Of a stretch of 64,000 nt of DNA, positions 1 to 8,540 are shown in pieces. The notes under the pieces were generated by a model that saw nothing but the letters and a program-made list of their open reading frames with translations, was not told the origin of the DNA and searched no databases. The DNA comes from Thermobifida cellulosilytica TB100. Its GTDB lineage: Bacteria > Actinomycetota > Actinomycetes > Streptosporangiales > Streptosporangiaceae. The position numbers were made by a program, and so were the translations under genes. Position 1 is the first letter of the stretch. Each line of letters opens with the position of its first letter. Where the stretch lies: positions 128,052 to 192,051 of the forward strand of contig NZ_KQ950181.1 of assembly GCF_001517975.1 (NCBI RefSeq). The letters run 5' to 3'.

Positions 1-334
1 GACGGGCTCGGCCGGACCGCCGAAGGGCACCTCCGGACCGGGCGACGGCGGCTGCCCCCCGCCGGGAGCCCCGTTCCAGGCGGGCGGTTCCCAGTTCTCC
101 GGAGCGGGAGCCGGGGGGTATCCCGGCTCTCCCGGCGGCGCGGGCGGACCGTAGGCCGGGTAGGGCTGTGCTCCGCCGGGGGGAGTGGGCGGGTAGTCGG
201 CTCGGGTGTGGGAGCCGGTGTCGTAGGAGCCGAAGGAGCCCGTGTCGTAGGAGGAGGGGCCGTAGCCGCCGGGGACGGGCTCGGCCGGACCGCCGAAGGG
301 CACCTCCGGACCGGGCGACGGCGGCTGCCCCCCG
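1..334. repeat. Exact 61-bp direct repeat inside the low-complexity gene
   Basis: Bases 1-61 recur at 274-334. The offset of 273 bases is 91 codons, so the reading frame is kept. The unit encodes a Pro/Gly segment around GGQPPSPGPEVPFGGPAEPV. The left copy touches the window edge, so the repeat may be longer or have more copies outside. Nucleotide identity, not only protein similarity, points to recent internal duplication. Confidence 0.85.
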
Positions 335-1386
335 TCCGGTGCGGGAGCGGACGGCATCGGGGACTGCCGCTGGTGGGACCCCGTGTCCAGGCTCGACCAG
401 ATCGGAGACCCGGTGTCGGAGCCCGCCGTGGAGGGAGTGAACGAGGGGTCGGTGAGCGGGTCCACGGGCGCGGGCCGCGGGGACGGCTCCGCCGACGGCA
501 GGCCGTCGTAGGAGCCCCGCTCGTGTGAACCGCTGTCGAAGGGGGACGGCGTGCCGAAACTGCTCCGGCTGTGCGCCCCGGTCGCGTAGGAGGGCGAGGA
601 CAGCGGATCGGAGGAGTAGGAGCTGTCGCGGTGGTGCGAACCGGTGTCGGAGGAGTAGCCCGAGGGTGCGGTCAGGTCGTAGGAGGAGCGGTTGTGGGAT
701 CCGCTGTCGTAGGACGACGGCCGGGGCGAGGTGAGCGGGTCGTCGTCGGCGCGCGCGGACGACGACCCGGGCCGCGCGGGAGTCTCCGGCTCCTCGACCG
801 GCGCGAGCGCGGCCGGGGTGTGCCCCTGGCCGAGACTGGCCAGGACCGCCAGTGAGTCGTCGCTGCCCGCGGCGGGCAGCGCCACAGTCTCGGCCGAGCC
901 GCGGGAGCGCCGTCCGTGCGCGGGCGGCTGCTCCTCGTCGAGGTCGTCGTCATCGTCGCGGACGGCCTCCATGGCCTCCGTCGACTCGTGGCGGGTGTCG
1001 CGGCGCCCCGGGAACGGATCCCGGTCCTCCTCGTCGCGGTCCTCGTACAGGCTGGAGAAGTAGTCCTCGTCCTCCCAGTCGTCGTCACGGCTCTTGCGGG
1101 AGCGCGACTTGCGGGGGGAACGCGGTTCGGACGCGTCCCGGGACCGCCTGCGGGAGCGGGGTGCGGGCTCCTCTTCCGCAGGCTCCTCGTCGAAGTCGTC
1201 CACGTCGTCGGCACGGCCGCGGGAGGCGCGGCGCGCGGAGCGCCGCGGCCGCTCCTCCTCCGTCTCCTCGACCTCGTAGTCGTCCTCGTAGTCGTCGACC
1301 CCGTTGCTCGCACCGAGGGCGCGCAGCCCCAGCACGATGAGGAGGAGGACGATGACGACGATGACGGCGATGAGCGCGATGATCAT
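1..1386 (-). CDS. Membrane-anchored, acidic and repeat-rich low-complexity protein (C-terminus beyond window)
   Basis: The gene reads leftward and runs off the window, so only the N-terminal 462 residues are seen. It opens with one hydrophobic segment (MIIALIAVIVVIVLLLIVLG), followed by a cytoplasmic- or surface-exposed low-complexity region. This region is first acidic/arginine-rich (about residues 28-130), then Ser/Tyr/Asp-rich with about seven degenerate copies of SYDTGSHxR (for example SYDSGSHNR, SYATGAHSR, PFDSGSHER, SLDTGSHQR, SYDTGSHTR), and finally Pro/Gly-rich. The start ATG has AAGGTGG about 9 bases upstream. The anchor plus disordered tail fits an actinobacterial envelope or polar-scaffold protein, but I recognise no family and assign no function. 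A 61-bp exact DNA repeat lies inside the gene. Confidence 0.75.
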   Translation of the reverse strand, partial: MIIALIAVIVVIVLLLIVLGLRALGASNGVDDYEDDYEVEETEEERPRRSARRASRGRADDVDDFDEEPAEEEPAPRSRRRSRDASEPRSPRKSRSRKSRDDDWEDEDYFSSLYEDRDEEDRDPFPGRRDTRHESTEAMEAVRDDDDDLDEEQPPAHGRRSRGSAETVALPAAGSDDSLAVLASLGQGHTPAALAPVEEPETPARPGSSSARADDDPLTSPRPSSYDSGSHNRSSYDLTAPSGYSSDTGSHHRDSSYSSDPLSSPSYATGAHSRSSFGTPSPFDSGSHERGSYDGLPSAEPSPRPAPVDPLTDPSFTPSTAGSDTGSPIWSSLDTGSHQRQSPMPSAPAPDGGQPPSPGPEVPFGGPAEPVPGGYGPSSYDTGSFGSYDTGSHTRADYPPTPPGGAQPYPAYGPPAPPGEPGYPPAPAPENWEPPAWNGAPGGGQPPSPGPEVPFGGPAEPV

Positions 1387-1724
1387 GGTGAATGCACCAC
1401 CTTGGGCCCCGTGGCCTGGTAGAGGACAGAGACGGCACCGGCGGTGGTGATGGGAGTGGCCGGTGTCGAACCGCTCCTGCCATGGCGGACTCCGCGCCAG
1501 GGGGACGGCAGGCGATACCGGGCGTACGACACCCCGAGTTCGGTGTCCGGACACCACGGCCTCCGGACACGCCAGCGCACCGGTGGACGTGAAAGGGATT
1601 CGGTCATCAAGAAATCAGCGGGGTGCACGGCCCCACTTTATGCATAGATGCGCTATCTGTGCAGGGGGCAACCAGCCGCTTCCCCTGAGAACACGAGGAA
1701 TCACGGCTTCTCGGGTGGGGTATG
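1387..1724. other. Intergenic region between two leftward genes
   Basis: This 338-base stretch presumably carries the promoter of the low-complexity gene and the 3' end of the PEBP lipoprotein transcript. I see no convincing reading frame, RNA gene or perfect terminator. Short stretches around 1600-1690 are less GC-rich than the surroundings. Confidence 0.4.
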
Positions 1725-2270
1725 TCACGGCACACTGGTCAGCCGTCCCCGCGCCAGAGTGTGGGCGGCGATCGCCCCCAGCGCCACGTCCAGGGAGGCG
1801 GCCTCCCCCAGCTCCAACTGCTCGGACAGGGCGTAGACGGTGAACCGGAACTCGTGCTCGTCGTCCCCCCGCGGGCACGGCGGTTCGTACACGGCCGAGT
1901 CGAAGCTGTTTATCCCCTGCTGGGCGGGCATCGGGACCGTCCCCTCGGGCAGTTCGGGGTCGGCCGGATCGAGTCCGTAGACCACCCAGTGCACGGTGGC
2001 GCTGCCCGACTCGTGGACGTCGTCCACCACCAGAGCGAGGGACTCGGTGGCTGCGGGCAGCCCGGACCAGCGCAGCGGCGGAGACATCCCCTCCCCTCTA
2101 CAGGTGTAGCGGTCCGGGAGTTTCTCGCCTTCGCGCAGCATCGGACTGGTGACGGTGATGTCGTCACTCACTTCGCTGTTGTTGGGGCCGGTCAGCACGC
2201 CGCATCCCGTGCTCAGGACGAGCAGCGCGGCTGCGGCGGCGCCGCGGCGGTGTCGGGCGAGGGCGAACAT
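1725..2270 (-). CDS. PEBP/YbhB-family lipoprotein
   Basis: The product is 181 residues with an N-terminal lipoprotein signal: MFALARHRRG, then a hydrophobic stretch ending in LSTGC. It is probably lipid-anchored outside the membrane. The mature part matches the phosphatidylethanolamine-binding/RKIP-like fold. It has the core PPLRWSGLPAATESLALVVDD (anion-pocket region, about residues 70-90), the following TVHWVVYGLDP motif, and YEPPCP with EHEFRFTVYAL near the C-terminus. Bacterial members (YbhB, YbcL) bind small anionic ligands, and many have unknown substrates. The ATG was chosen because the signal peptide starts there and GGAG lies 6 bases upstream; a longer in-frame extension lacks these signs. 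Confidence 0.85.
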   Translation of the reverse strand: MFALARHRRGAAAAALLVLSTGCGVLTGPNNSEVSDDITVTSPMLREGEKLPDRYTCRGEGMSPPLRWSGLPAATESLALVVDDVHESGSATVHWVVYGLDPADPELPEGTVPMPAQQGINSFDSAVYEPPCPRGDDEHEFRFTVYALSEQLELGEAASLDVALGAIAAHTLARGRLTSVP

Positions 2271-2512
2271 GGAACTCCTGCGAGGAACAGAGACGTACAG
2301 GTGCCGCGGAACTGGAAGGAGCGGCGGACGGAATCCGCGCGCGGGGCAGTGGGTCGCGTCAGCGGTTCCACAGGAACCATACTGCCGCAGTGGCCTCTTC
2401 GTCCCTCCTGCCGACAATGTGCCAGAAAGATTCCGGATGCGGCCGACAGCGCGGCACGGCACGGGGCCCCGGAGTGTCCTCCTGTCCGGGGCCTCAGCGT
2501 AGACTCGGTCAG

Positions 2513-3031
2513 GTGACGACAGCCCGGCTACGTCCCCCGAACAACCGAGTCTCCCCCCGCGCAGTGTGGCTGTGGACAGTCACCGACGCGATCGGTGCGG
2601 TAGTGATCGTCGCGGGACTGGCTCTGGGAGCCTGGGCCGTGGACTCCTTCCGCTGGTCCTGGCTGCCCGGCTGGGCCGTGGACGGGGTCTGGCTGGTGCC
2701 CGCGGCGGTCGGCGTCTACAGCCTGGTCGAACTCGTCGTCGCGCCGCGGTGGCGCTACCGGGTGCACCGCTGGGAGGTCACTGGGGACGTCGTCTACACC
2801 CGCAAGGGCTGGCTCAGCCGGACCTGGCAACTGGTGCCGGTCACCCGGATCCAGACCGTGGACCACACCCAGGGGTGGCTGGAACGCCTCTTCGGCCTGG
2901 CCACCCTGAAGATCCAGACCGCCTCCCACGCGGGCTCCTCCACCATCGAAGGGCTGCCGGAGGAGCAGGCGCGTCGACTCTCCGAGGAACTGGCCGCGCG
3001 GGCCGGCGAGCTGCGGGACGACGCCACATGA
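2513..3031 (+). CDS. PH-domain (DUF304/bPH2) membrane protein, YdbS-like
   Basis: The product is 172 residues. Two hydrophobic segments (about residues 20-42 and 48-70) precede a single bacterial PH domain containing YRVHRWEVTGDVVYTRKGWLSR and LATLKIQTASHAG, the usual pattern of YdbS-type proteins. The GTG start at 2513 follows the lone plausible upstream signal; longer in-frame starts lead into the divergent promoter region. It overlaps the next gene by ATGA, so the pair is translationally coupled. YdbS/YdbT pairs are membrane proteins found next to each other in many Gram-positives. In Bacillus they are linked to resistance to some bacteriocins; the role here is unknown. Confidence 0.85.
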   Translation: MTTARLRPPNNRVSPRAVWLWTVTDAIGAVVIVAGLALGAWAVDSFRWSWLPGWAVDGVWLVPAAVGVYSLVELVVAPRWRYRVHRWEVTGDVVYTRKGWLSRTWQLVPVTRIQTVDHTQGWLERLFGLATLKIQTASHAGSSTIEGLPEEQARRLSEELAARAGELRDDAT

Positions 3032-4659
3032 GCGCCGACCGCGACCCGCTTCCGGGCCAGGGCGGACAGGAGCACCCCGAGCGGCCCGGAGCGGACCCCC
3101 GGGACACGGAGCCGGCGGCCGGGGAGCCGGAGGCCGACGTCGAACGGCGTCTCAGCCCGCTCTCCGTGGTCACCACCGCGATCACCTACGCCCGGTCGGC
3201 GGTCGTGCCCGTCCTGGTGGCCCTGGTCGCGGGCGACTTCAACCCCTGGGTGCTGGGCGGCACGGTCGCGACCGCCGTCCTGCTCATCGTCTCCGGCCTG
3301 GTCCGCTACCTGACCGTGCGCTACCTCGTCACCGAGGAGCGGCTGGAGATCCGCTCGGGACTGGTCTCCCGCTCCCGGCGTGCCGTCCCGCTGGAGCGCA
3401 TCCGGGGCGTCGACGTCACCTCCACGCTGCTGCACCGCGTCTTCGGCCTGGCCGTGGTCCGCATCGACGCGGCGGGCGGCGGGGCGTTGCAGCAGGAGGA
3501 GGCGAAACTCGACGCGGTTACCGCGGCCGAGGCCGAGCGGCTCCGCGCCGAACTGCTGCGCCGCCGCTCCCTGCTGGTGGACCGGGAGGAGGACGCCGGG
3601 CCGGAGGACGAGCAGGGCGGGCAGGAGCGCCCCGAAGCCGCAACCGCCGACACCGTCCACTTCCGGATGCCGCCGCGCTGGTACGCCTACGCCGTGCTGA
3701 GCCCCGGCTACCTGCTCACCCCGTTCGCGGTGCTGGCGACGCTGTTCGGCTTCCTCAACCAGTTCGTCGACTCCGAGGCCCTCGGCGACTACCTCATCGA
3801 GCGGGCCGACACGATCCAGCGGTTCCTCGTCTCCCAGTGGGGCACGCTGGTGGTCGCCGCAGCCGGGGCGGTGGCGCTGCTGCTGGTGGCCATGCCGCTG
3901 TTCGCGGTGGCCTCCTACATGATCAACCAGTGGCGCTTCACCCTGCGCCGCTCCGGCGACTCCCTGGTCACCGAACGGGGCCTGTTCACCCGCCACAGCG
4001 TCACCCTGGAGTACCGCCGTATCCACGGCCACGAGCTGCGGGACAACCCCGTCCAGCGGCTGGGGTCGCTGGTGCGGCTGTCCGCGGTCGTCACCGGGCT
4101 GGGGGAGACCGCCACGCGGGCAGCGCTGCTGCCGCTGGGACCGCGCGCCGAGGTGGAGCGGATCGTGGCGCGGGCGCTGCGTCCCTTCGAGGGGCGCCTG
4201 GCCGCGCACCCGGCCGCCGCGCGGTCCCGCAGGCTGTTCCGGGCGGTGGTGCCGCCGCTGGCGGGCGCCGTGCTCGCCGCGGCGCTGGGCTGGTCCTGGG
4301 CGGCCGGGGCGCTGCTGCTCCTGGCGCTGCTGGGCGTGCCGCTGGGGCTCGACCGCTACCGGTCCCTGGGACACGGCTACGACGGCCAGCAGGTCAGCGT
4401 CCGCTCCGGCTCGCTCAGGCGGACGCAGGCGACCGTGGCGCGGTCGGCCGTCATCGGCTGGCGGTGGCGCCAGACCCTCTTCCAGCGCCGCGCAGGACTG
4501 GCCACCCTGAAGGTGACCGTCGGGGCGGGACGAGGCGGCTACGACGCGGTCGACGTCGACTTCGCCGAGTCCGTCGCGTTCGCCGGCGGGGTCACCCCCG
4601 AACTGGTCGCCCCCTTCCTGGTCGACGGCCGTGCGGGCCGGTCCGCCGCGGACGGATGA
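3028..4659 (+). CDS. Large PH-domain membrane protein, YdbT-like
   Basis: The product is 543 residues. A charged, Pro/Glu-rich N-terminus is followed by several hydrophobic segment pairs and three DUF304/PH repeats. Repeats are marked by LVTEERLEIRSGLVSRSRR (about residues 102-120), the related block SLVTERGLFTRHSVTLEYRR, and the C-terminal block VSVRSGSLRRTQATVARSAV, with matching ATLKVTV strands. This multi-repeat form is typical of YdbT, the partner of the single-domain YdbS encoded just upstream with a 4-base overlap. The start is fixed by that ATGA overlap. The two proteins probably form one membrane complex (inference). Confidence 0.85.
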   Translation: MSADRDPLPGQGGQEHPERPGADPRDTEPAAGEPEADVERRLSPLSVVTTAITYARSAVVPVLVALVAGDFNPWVLGGTVATAVLLIVSGLVRYLTVRYLVTEERLEIRSGLVSRSRRAVPLERIRGVDVTSTLLHRVFGLAVVRIDAAGGGALQQEEAKLDAVTAAEAERLRAELLRRRSLLVDREEDAGPEDEQGGQERPEAATADTVHFRMPPRWYAYAVLSPGYLLTPFAVLATLFGFLNQFVDSEALGDYLIERADTIQRFLVSQWGTLVVAAAGAVALLLVAMPLFAVASYMINQWRFTLRRSGDSLVTERGLFTRHSVTLEYRRIHGHELRDNPVQRLGSLVRLSAVVTGLGETATRAALLPLGPRAEVERIVARALRPFEGRLAAHPAAARSRRLFRAVVPPLAGAVLAAALGWSWAAGALLLLALLGVPLGLDRYRSLGHGYDGQQVSVRSGSLRRTQATVARSAVIGWRWRQTLFQRRAGLATLKVTVGAGRGGYDAVDVDFAESVAFAGGVTPELVAPFLVDGRAGRSAADG

Positions 4660-4699
4660 GCCCGAGGACGGCGGCCGCGGACGGCGCCGCCCCGGGCGG

Positions 4700-5698
4700 C
4701 TAGTCGGACTTCTTCGACCCGAACATGATCTCGTCCCAGGACGGCACCGAGGCGCGGCGGGCGCGCCCCTTGCGCCGGGGCTGCTGGGGAGTGCTGGGGG
4801 CGGGGGAGGCCGTGGGCAGGGACGGTTCGGGGCGGGCCGGGCGCTGGGGGGCGGCCGTGGACCGCTGCGGGGCCGGGCCGGAGGTCGGGGCGGTGTCGGG
4901 GCGGTAGCGGCGTTCGGGCGCGGTGACGTTGAACACGGAGTCCTCGACCGGGTGCGCCCGCTCGGCGGTGATGGGGGTCCGGGAGGCGCGCGGGGGTGCG
5001 GTCGGCCGCTCGCTGTTCAGGGGGGCCTCGGGAACGGAGGGGGTGTCCCGCGCGACGGGGCGGCGCGGAGCGAAGGGGGTGACGGTCGCCCCCGGGGAGG
5101 CAGCGGGGCGCGGCGCGTCGTAGTCGCCGACCGCGGAGAAGCGCATGGCCTCCTCGTCGTAGGGGGTGACCGAGCGGCGGCGCGGCTCGTAGACCCAGTG
5201 GGCGACGTGCTCCTCGCCCATCACCCGGAAGGACAGCTTGACCTGCCAGGTGTTGTCCTCGCGTTTCCAGGAGTCCCAGGACGCCTCTCCCGACTCCAAC
5301 TGGGCGGTGCCGATCCGCTCGGTGACCAGTTCGCCGAGGGAGGGGCCCGGGGTGGTCTCGCCCGGGCGGCGGACCGGGGCCAGTTGCGCCTGTTGGGCCA
5401 TGTACTCGCGTTCCTGTAGAACCGGACTCTCAAACCAGCGCACACGTTCGATGGGGATGCCCGCGGCCTGCGCGATGGACTCGGCGGTCTCCCCCGCGCG
5501 TATCCGGGCCTGGATCTCCTTGGGGCGCAACGGATTCTCCACTTCGATCTCGTACTGGCCGAGCCGGGAGAACTGCCCGCGCACGGCGGCGCGGAGCCGG
5601 TCGTCGACGGGCAGCATGAAACGGGTTCCGCGTCCGGCACTGGCCAGCACCAGGTAGGTTCCGTCCTCACTGACGGCGACCAGGCGAAGCTCCTGCAT
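4700..5698 (-). CDS. sepH: Septation protein SepH (DUF3071)
   Basis: The product is 332 residues. The N-terminal DUF3071 domain (MQELRLVAVSEDGTYLVL through about residue 95) contains the helix-turn-helix-like AESIAQAAGIPIERVRWFE. A long disordered Pro/Ala-rich linker and a short conserved C-terminal tail follow. This is the architecture of actinobacterial SepH, which binds FtsZ through the N-terminal domain and stimulates Z-ring assembly during sporulation or division. The ATG gives a start at the conserved MQELR. It lies alone, convergent with the PH-domain pair, and in Streptomyces the same gene also sits a few genes from ferrochelatase and CutRS. Confidence 0.93.
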   Translation of the reverse strand: MQELRLVAVSEDGTYLVLASAGRGTRFMLPVDDRLRAAVRGQFSRLGQYEIEVENPLRPKEIQARIRAGETAESIAQAAGIPIERVRWFESPVLQEREYMAQQAQLAPVRRPGETTPGPSLGELVTERIGTAQLESGEASWDSWKREDNTWQVKLSFRVMGEEHVAHWVYEPRRRSVTPYDEEAMRFSAVGDYDAPRPAASPGATVTPFAPRRPVARDTPSVPEAPLNSERPTAPPRASRTPITAERAHPVEDSVFNVTAPERRYRPDTAPTSGPAPQRSTAAPQRPARPEPSLPTASPAPSTPQQPRRKGRARRASVPSWDEIMFGSKKSD

Positions 5699-5997
5699 CG
5701 CCCTCCTTACTCGCGTCCCGTCGAGGGGGTGGGAAACCCGGTATCCCCCAGCTCAAGTCTTGTCGGCCCGGGTTCTTCGAGCCAGTACCGCACCCGGCAT
5801 GTCCCCAGGAGCACGCCCGGTGCGGAGCGCGCTGCACTCCCCTATCGTGCCATCCCGACACGCCGACAGGGGCACGGCAAGGACACGGATTCGAACTTCG
5901 CTCCGTTTCCGTGACATCCGGGTGAAGGACGGCCGCACCGGTCGGCCGCCGCGACGGAGGGAGAAGAGGGCGCGGCCGGACCGGCCCCGCCGCGCGG

Positions 5998-7299
5998 TCA
6001 CACGCCCAGGACGCGCTCCAGGTAGGCGTTGGTGAAGCGCCGCTGCGGGTCGACGCGTTCGCGTACCTCCAGCGCGTCGTGCAGCCGGGGGTAGACCTTC
6101 TCCAGGTAGGACAGGTCGCGGGTGTGCATCTTGCCCCAGTGGGGCCGACCCGCCACGGAGGTGAAGATCGCCTCCATGTCGGCGAAGTACTCCTGGTAGG
6201 GGCAGCCCTGGTAGACGTGCACGGCCAGGTAGGCGCTCTCCCGGCCGTAGGCGGTGGACAGCCACACGTCGTCGGCGGGGGCGAAGCGCACCTCCACGGG
6301 GAAGCTGATGCGGTGCCGACCGCTCGCGAACACCGCCCGCATCTCGTGCAGCACGTCGGCCAGGTGCTCGACCGGGATCGCGTACTCCATCTCCACGAAC
6401 CTGACCCGGCGCGGGCTGGCGAAGGTCCGGTAGGAGGCGTCGACGTACTCGCGCGCCGTCAGCGCCCGGGCCGAGACCTGGTTGATCGCGGGGATCAGCC
6501 CGGGCAGGCGGCGCGCCGCCCGGTTGACGACCTCGAACACCGAGTTCGACAGGAACTCGTCGTCCAGCCAGGCGCGGAACCGCGGCAGAGGGCGGGCCGG
6601 TCCCGGGGAGCGGTTGTTGCGTTTGGTGATGGTGAGCTCGGTGTGCGGGAACCAGAAGAACTCGAAGTGCTCGTTGTCGGTGCGCAGTTCCTCCAGCCGC
6701 TCCAGGACCTCTCCCAGCGGCATCGGGACCTCGCGCGCGTGCAGCAGGAACGCGGGCTCGACCGCCATGGTCAGGGCGGTCACCACGCCGAACGCGCCCA
6801 GACCCACGCGCGCGGCCTGGAACAGGTCCGGCTCCTCCTCGGCCGAGCAGGTGCACACCGAGCCGTCGGCCAGGACCAGCTCCAGTCCTCTGATCTGCGC
6901 GGCCAGGCCCGCCGAGGCGCGCCCGGTCCCGTGGGTGCCGGTCTGGGTGGCGCCCGCCATCGTCTGCACCGCGATGTCGCCCATGTTGGTCAGGGCGGCC
7001 CCGTGGCGGGCGAGCGCCTCGTTGAAGTCGCACAACCGCATGCCCGCCTCGACGGTCGCCTGCCGGCCGGCGAGGTCGACCCCGCGCACCGAGGACAGCG
7101 CGGTGGGGGCGAGCAGGGTCCCGTCGGTCGTCGCGATGTCGGTGAAGGAGTGCCCGGAGCCCACCATGCGCACCCGGGAGCCGGATGCGGCGGCCTCGCG
7201 TACCGCCGCGGCGACCTCGGCCGTGCTGTTGGGGGTGACCACCCGGGCGGGTGTCATGCGGTGGGTGTCGGCCCAGTTGCGCCAGAGCGTGCTCGTCAT
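5998..7299 (-). CDS. FAD-binding D-arabinono-1,4-lactone oxidase-like oxidoreductase
   Basis: The product is 433 residues in the vanillyl-alcohol oxidase flavoprotein family. The N-terminal FAD domain has VRMVGSGHSFTDIATTDG, where the His can be the site of covalent FAD attachment, and TMAGATQTGTHGTGRAS. The C-terminal ALO domain ends with RPHWGKMHTRDL, a motif of L-gulono/D-arabinono lactone oxidases and alditol oxidases. The substrate is not predictable: sugar lactone or alditol. The ATG at MTSTLWRNWADTH was chosen over an upstream extension that is proline/arginine-rich and unlike the family. It is divergent from ferrochelatase across 166 bases, which must hold both promoters. Confidence 0.88.
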   Translation of the reverse strand: MTSTLWRNWADTHRMTPARVVTPNSTAEVAAAVREAAASGSRVRMVGSGHSFTDIATTDGTLLAPTALSSVRGVDLAGRQATVEAGMRLCDFNEALARHGAALTNMGDIAVQTMAGATQTGTHGTGRASAGLAAQIRGLELVLADGSVCTCSAEEEPDLFQAARVGLGAFGVVTALTMAVEPAFLLHAREVPMPLGEVLERLEELRTDNEHFEFFWFPHTELTITKRNNRSPGPARPLPRFRAWLDDEFLSNSVFEVVNRAARRLPGLIPAINQVSARALTAREYVDASYRTFASPRRVRFVEMEYAIPVEHLADVLHEMRAVFASGRHRISFPVEVRFAPADDVWLSTAYGRESAYLAVHVYQGCPYQEYFADMEAIFTSVAGRPHWGKMHTRDLSYLEKVYPRLHDALEVRERVDPQRRFTNAYLERVLGV

Positions 7300-7465
7300 G
7301 GTGGCCTCGGCGGGGGTGAGAGGCCCGGTCGTGCGGGCGTGCGGGACTGTCGTGCGGACGGGCGGGATTGGCAGTCTGCGGGGCGGACGACGGGGTGTCA
7401 AGGGGGAGCGGAGCGTGAGGCGGGGGTGGTGCGCGGTCCGCGCGGAGGGCTGGTTTGATGGGGCC

Positions 7466-8497
7466 ATGAGGCCCTACGACGCGTTCCTGCTGCTCTCCTT
7501 CGGGGGTCCGGAGAAGAGAGAAGATGTCATCCCGTTCCTGGAGAACGTCACCCGCGGGAGGGGGATCCCGCGCGAGCGGCTGGCCGAGGTCGGGGAGCAC
7601 TACTACCTCTTCGACGGGGTCAGTCCGATCAACCAGCAGTGCCGGGACCTGATCGCGGCGCTGCGCGAGGACTTCGCCGCCAACGGGGTGGACCTGCCCG
7701 TCTACTGGGGCAACCGCAACTGGGACCCCTACCTCGCGGACACGGTGGCGGCCATGGCCCGCGACGGAGTGCGCCGCGCGGTGGCGCTGTCCACCTCCGC
7801 CTACAGCAACTACTCCAGCCACCGGCAGTACCTGGAGGACATCGAGCGGGCCCGCGCCGCGGTGCCGGGGGCGCCCGAGATCGACCTGATCCGCCCCTAC
7901 TACGACCACCCGGGATTCGTCGACGCCTTCGTCGACCACACCCGCCGGGCCCTGGGGCGGCTCCCCGAGGAGCTGCGCGCGGACGCGCGGCTGCTGTACT
8001 CGGCGCACTCCATCCCGCTGGCGATGGCGCGCAGGTCCGGCGACCCGCGGCGCGACTACGGTCCGCTGACCGCCTACGAGGCGCAACTGGCCGAGGTGGC
8101 CCGGCTGGTCACCGAGCGCCTGGGCGGCGGCCACCGCTACGAGGTCGTCTACCAGAGCCGCAGCGGCCCGCCCACCCAGCCGTGGCTGGAGCCCGACATC
8201 AACGACCGCCTGGAGGAGCTGGCTGCCGAGGGCGTGCGGGCGGTCGTGGTGGTCCCGCACGGGTTCGTCTCCGACCACATGGAGGTCAAGTACGACCTGG
8301 ACGTGGAGGCCCAGGCCACCGCCGAGAAGCTCGGCATCCGCCTGGAGCGGGCGGCCGCCCCGGGCACGCACCCGGCGTTCGTGGCGATGGTCCGCGACCT
8401 GGTCTCCGAGCGCGCCGAGGGACGGCCGCCGCGCGGCCTCGGCGCCATCGAACGGTCCTGCCACGACGACCCGGCGGACTGCTGCCAGCTTCGCTGA
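7466..8497 (+). CDS. cpfC: Coproporphyrin III ferrochelatase
   Basis: The product is 343 residues of the ferrochelatase family (hemH). Seen motifs include YDAFLLLSFGGPEKREDV, NRNWDPYL, ALSTSAYSNYSSHRQYLEDI, LLYSAHSIPLAMA with the catalytic His, and VVVPHGFVSDHMEVKYDLD. The tail SCHDDPADCCQ holds three Cys, as in actinobacterial enzymes that carry a [2Fe-2S] cluster; which residues bind the cluster here is not certain. Because HemQ and a CgoX-type HemY are also encoded in this window, the enzyme most likely inserts Fe2+ into coproporphyrin III rather than protoporphyrin IX. The ATG is the family start. Confidence 0.93.
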   Translation: MRPYDAFLLLSFGGPEKREDVIPFLENVTRGRGIPRERLAEVGEHYYLFDGVSPINQQCRDLIAALREDFAANGVDLPVYWGNRNWDPYLADTVAAMARDGVRRAVALSTSAYSNYSSHRQYLEDIERARAAVPGAPEIDLIRPYYDHPGFVDAFVDHTRRALGRLPEELRADARLLYSAHSIPLAMARRSGDPRRDYGPLTAYEAQLAEVARLVTERLGGGHRYEVVYQSRSGPPTQPWLEPDINDRLEELAAEGVRAVVVVPHGFVSDHMEVKYDLDVEAQATAEKLGIRLERAAAPGTHPAFVAMVRDLVSERAEGRPPRGLGAIERSCHDDPADCCQLR

Positions 8498-8500
8498 CCA

Positions 8501-8529
8501 CGCGGGGCCGGGACCGTCCCGGCCCCGCG
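8501..8529. terminator. Bidirectional hairpin terminator
   Basis: Perfect 13-bp GC-rich stem (arms 8501-8513 and 8517-8529) with a 3-base loop. It lies between the convergent ferrochelatase and deacetylase-like genes. There is no strong T-run, as usual in this GC range. Confidence 0.75.
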
Positions 8530-8540
8530 GTCGTGCCCGG

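Noticed and set aside
5753..8464. A 903-residue minus-strand open frame covering the ferrochelatase region
   Set aside because: It is a shadow of the lactone oxidase and ferrochelatase genes, with Arg/Gly/Pro-rich nonsense translation.
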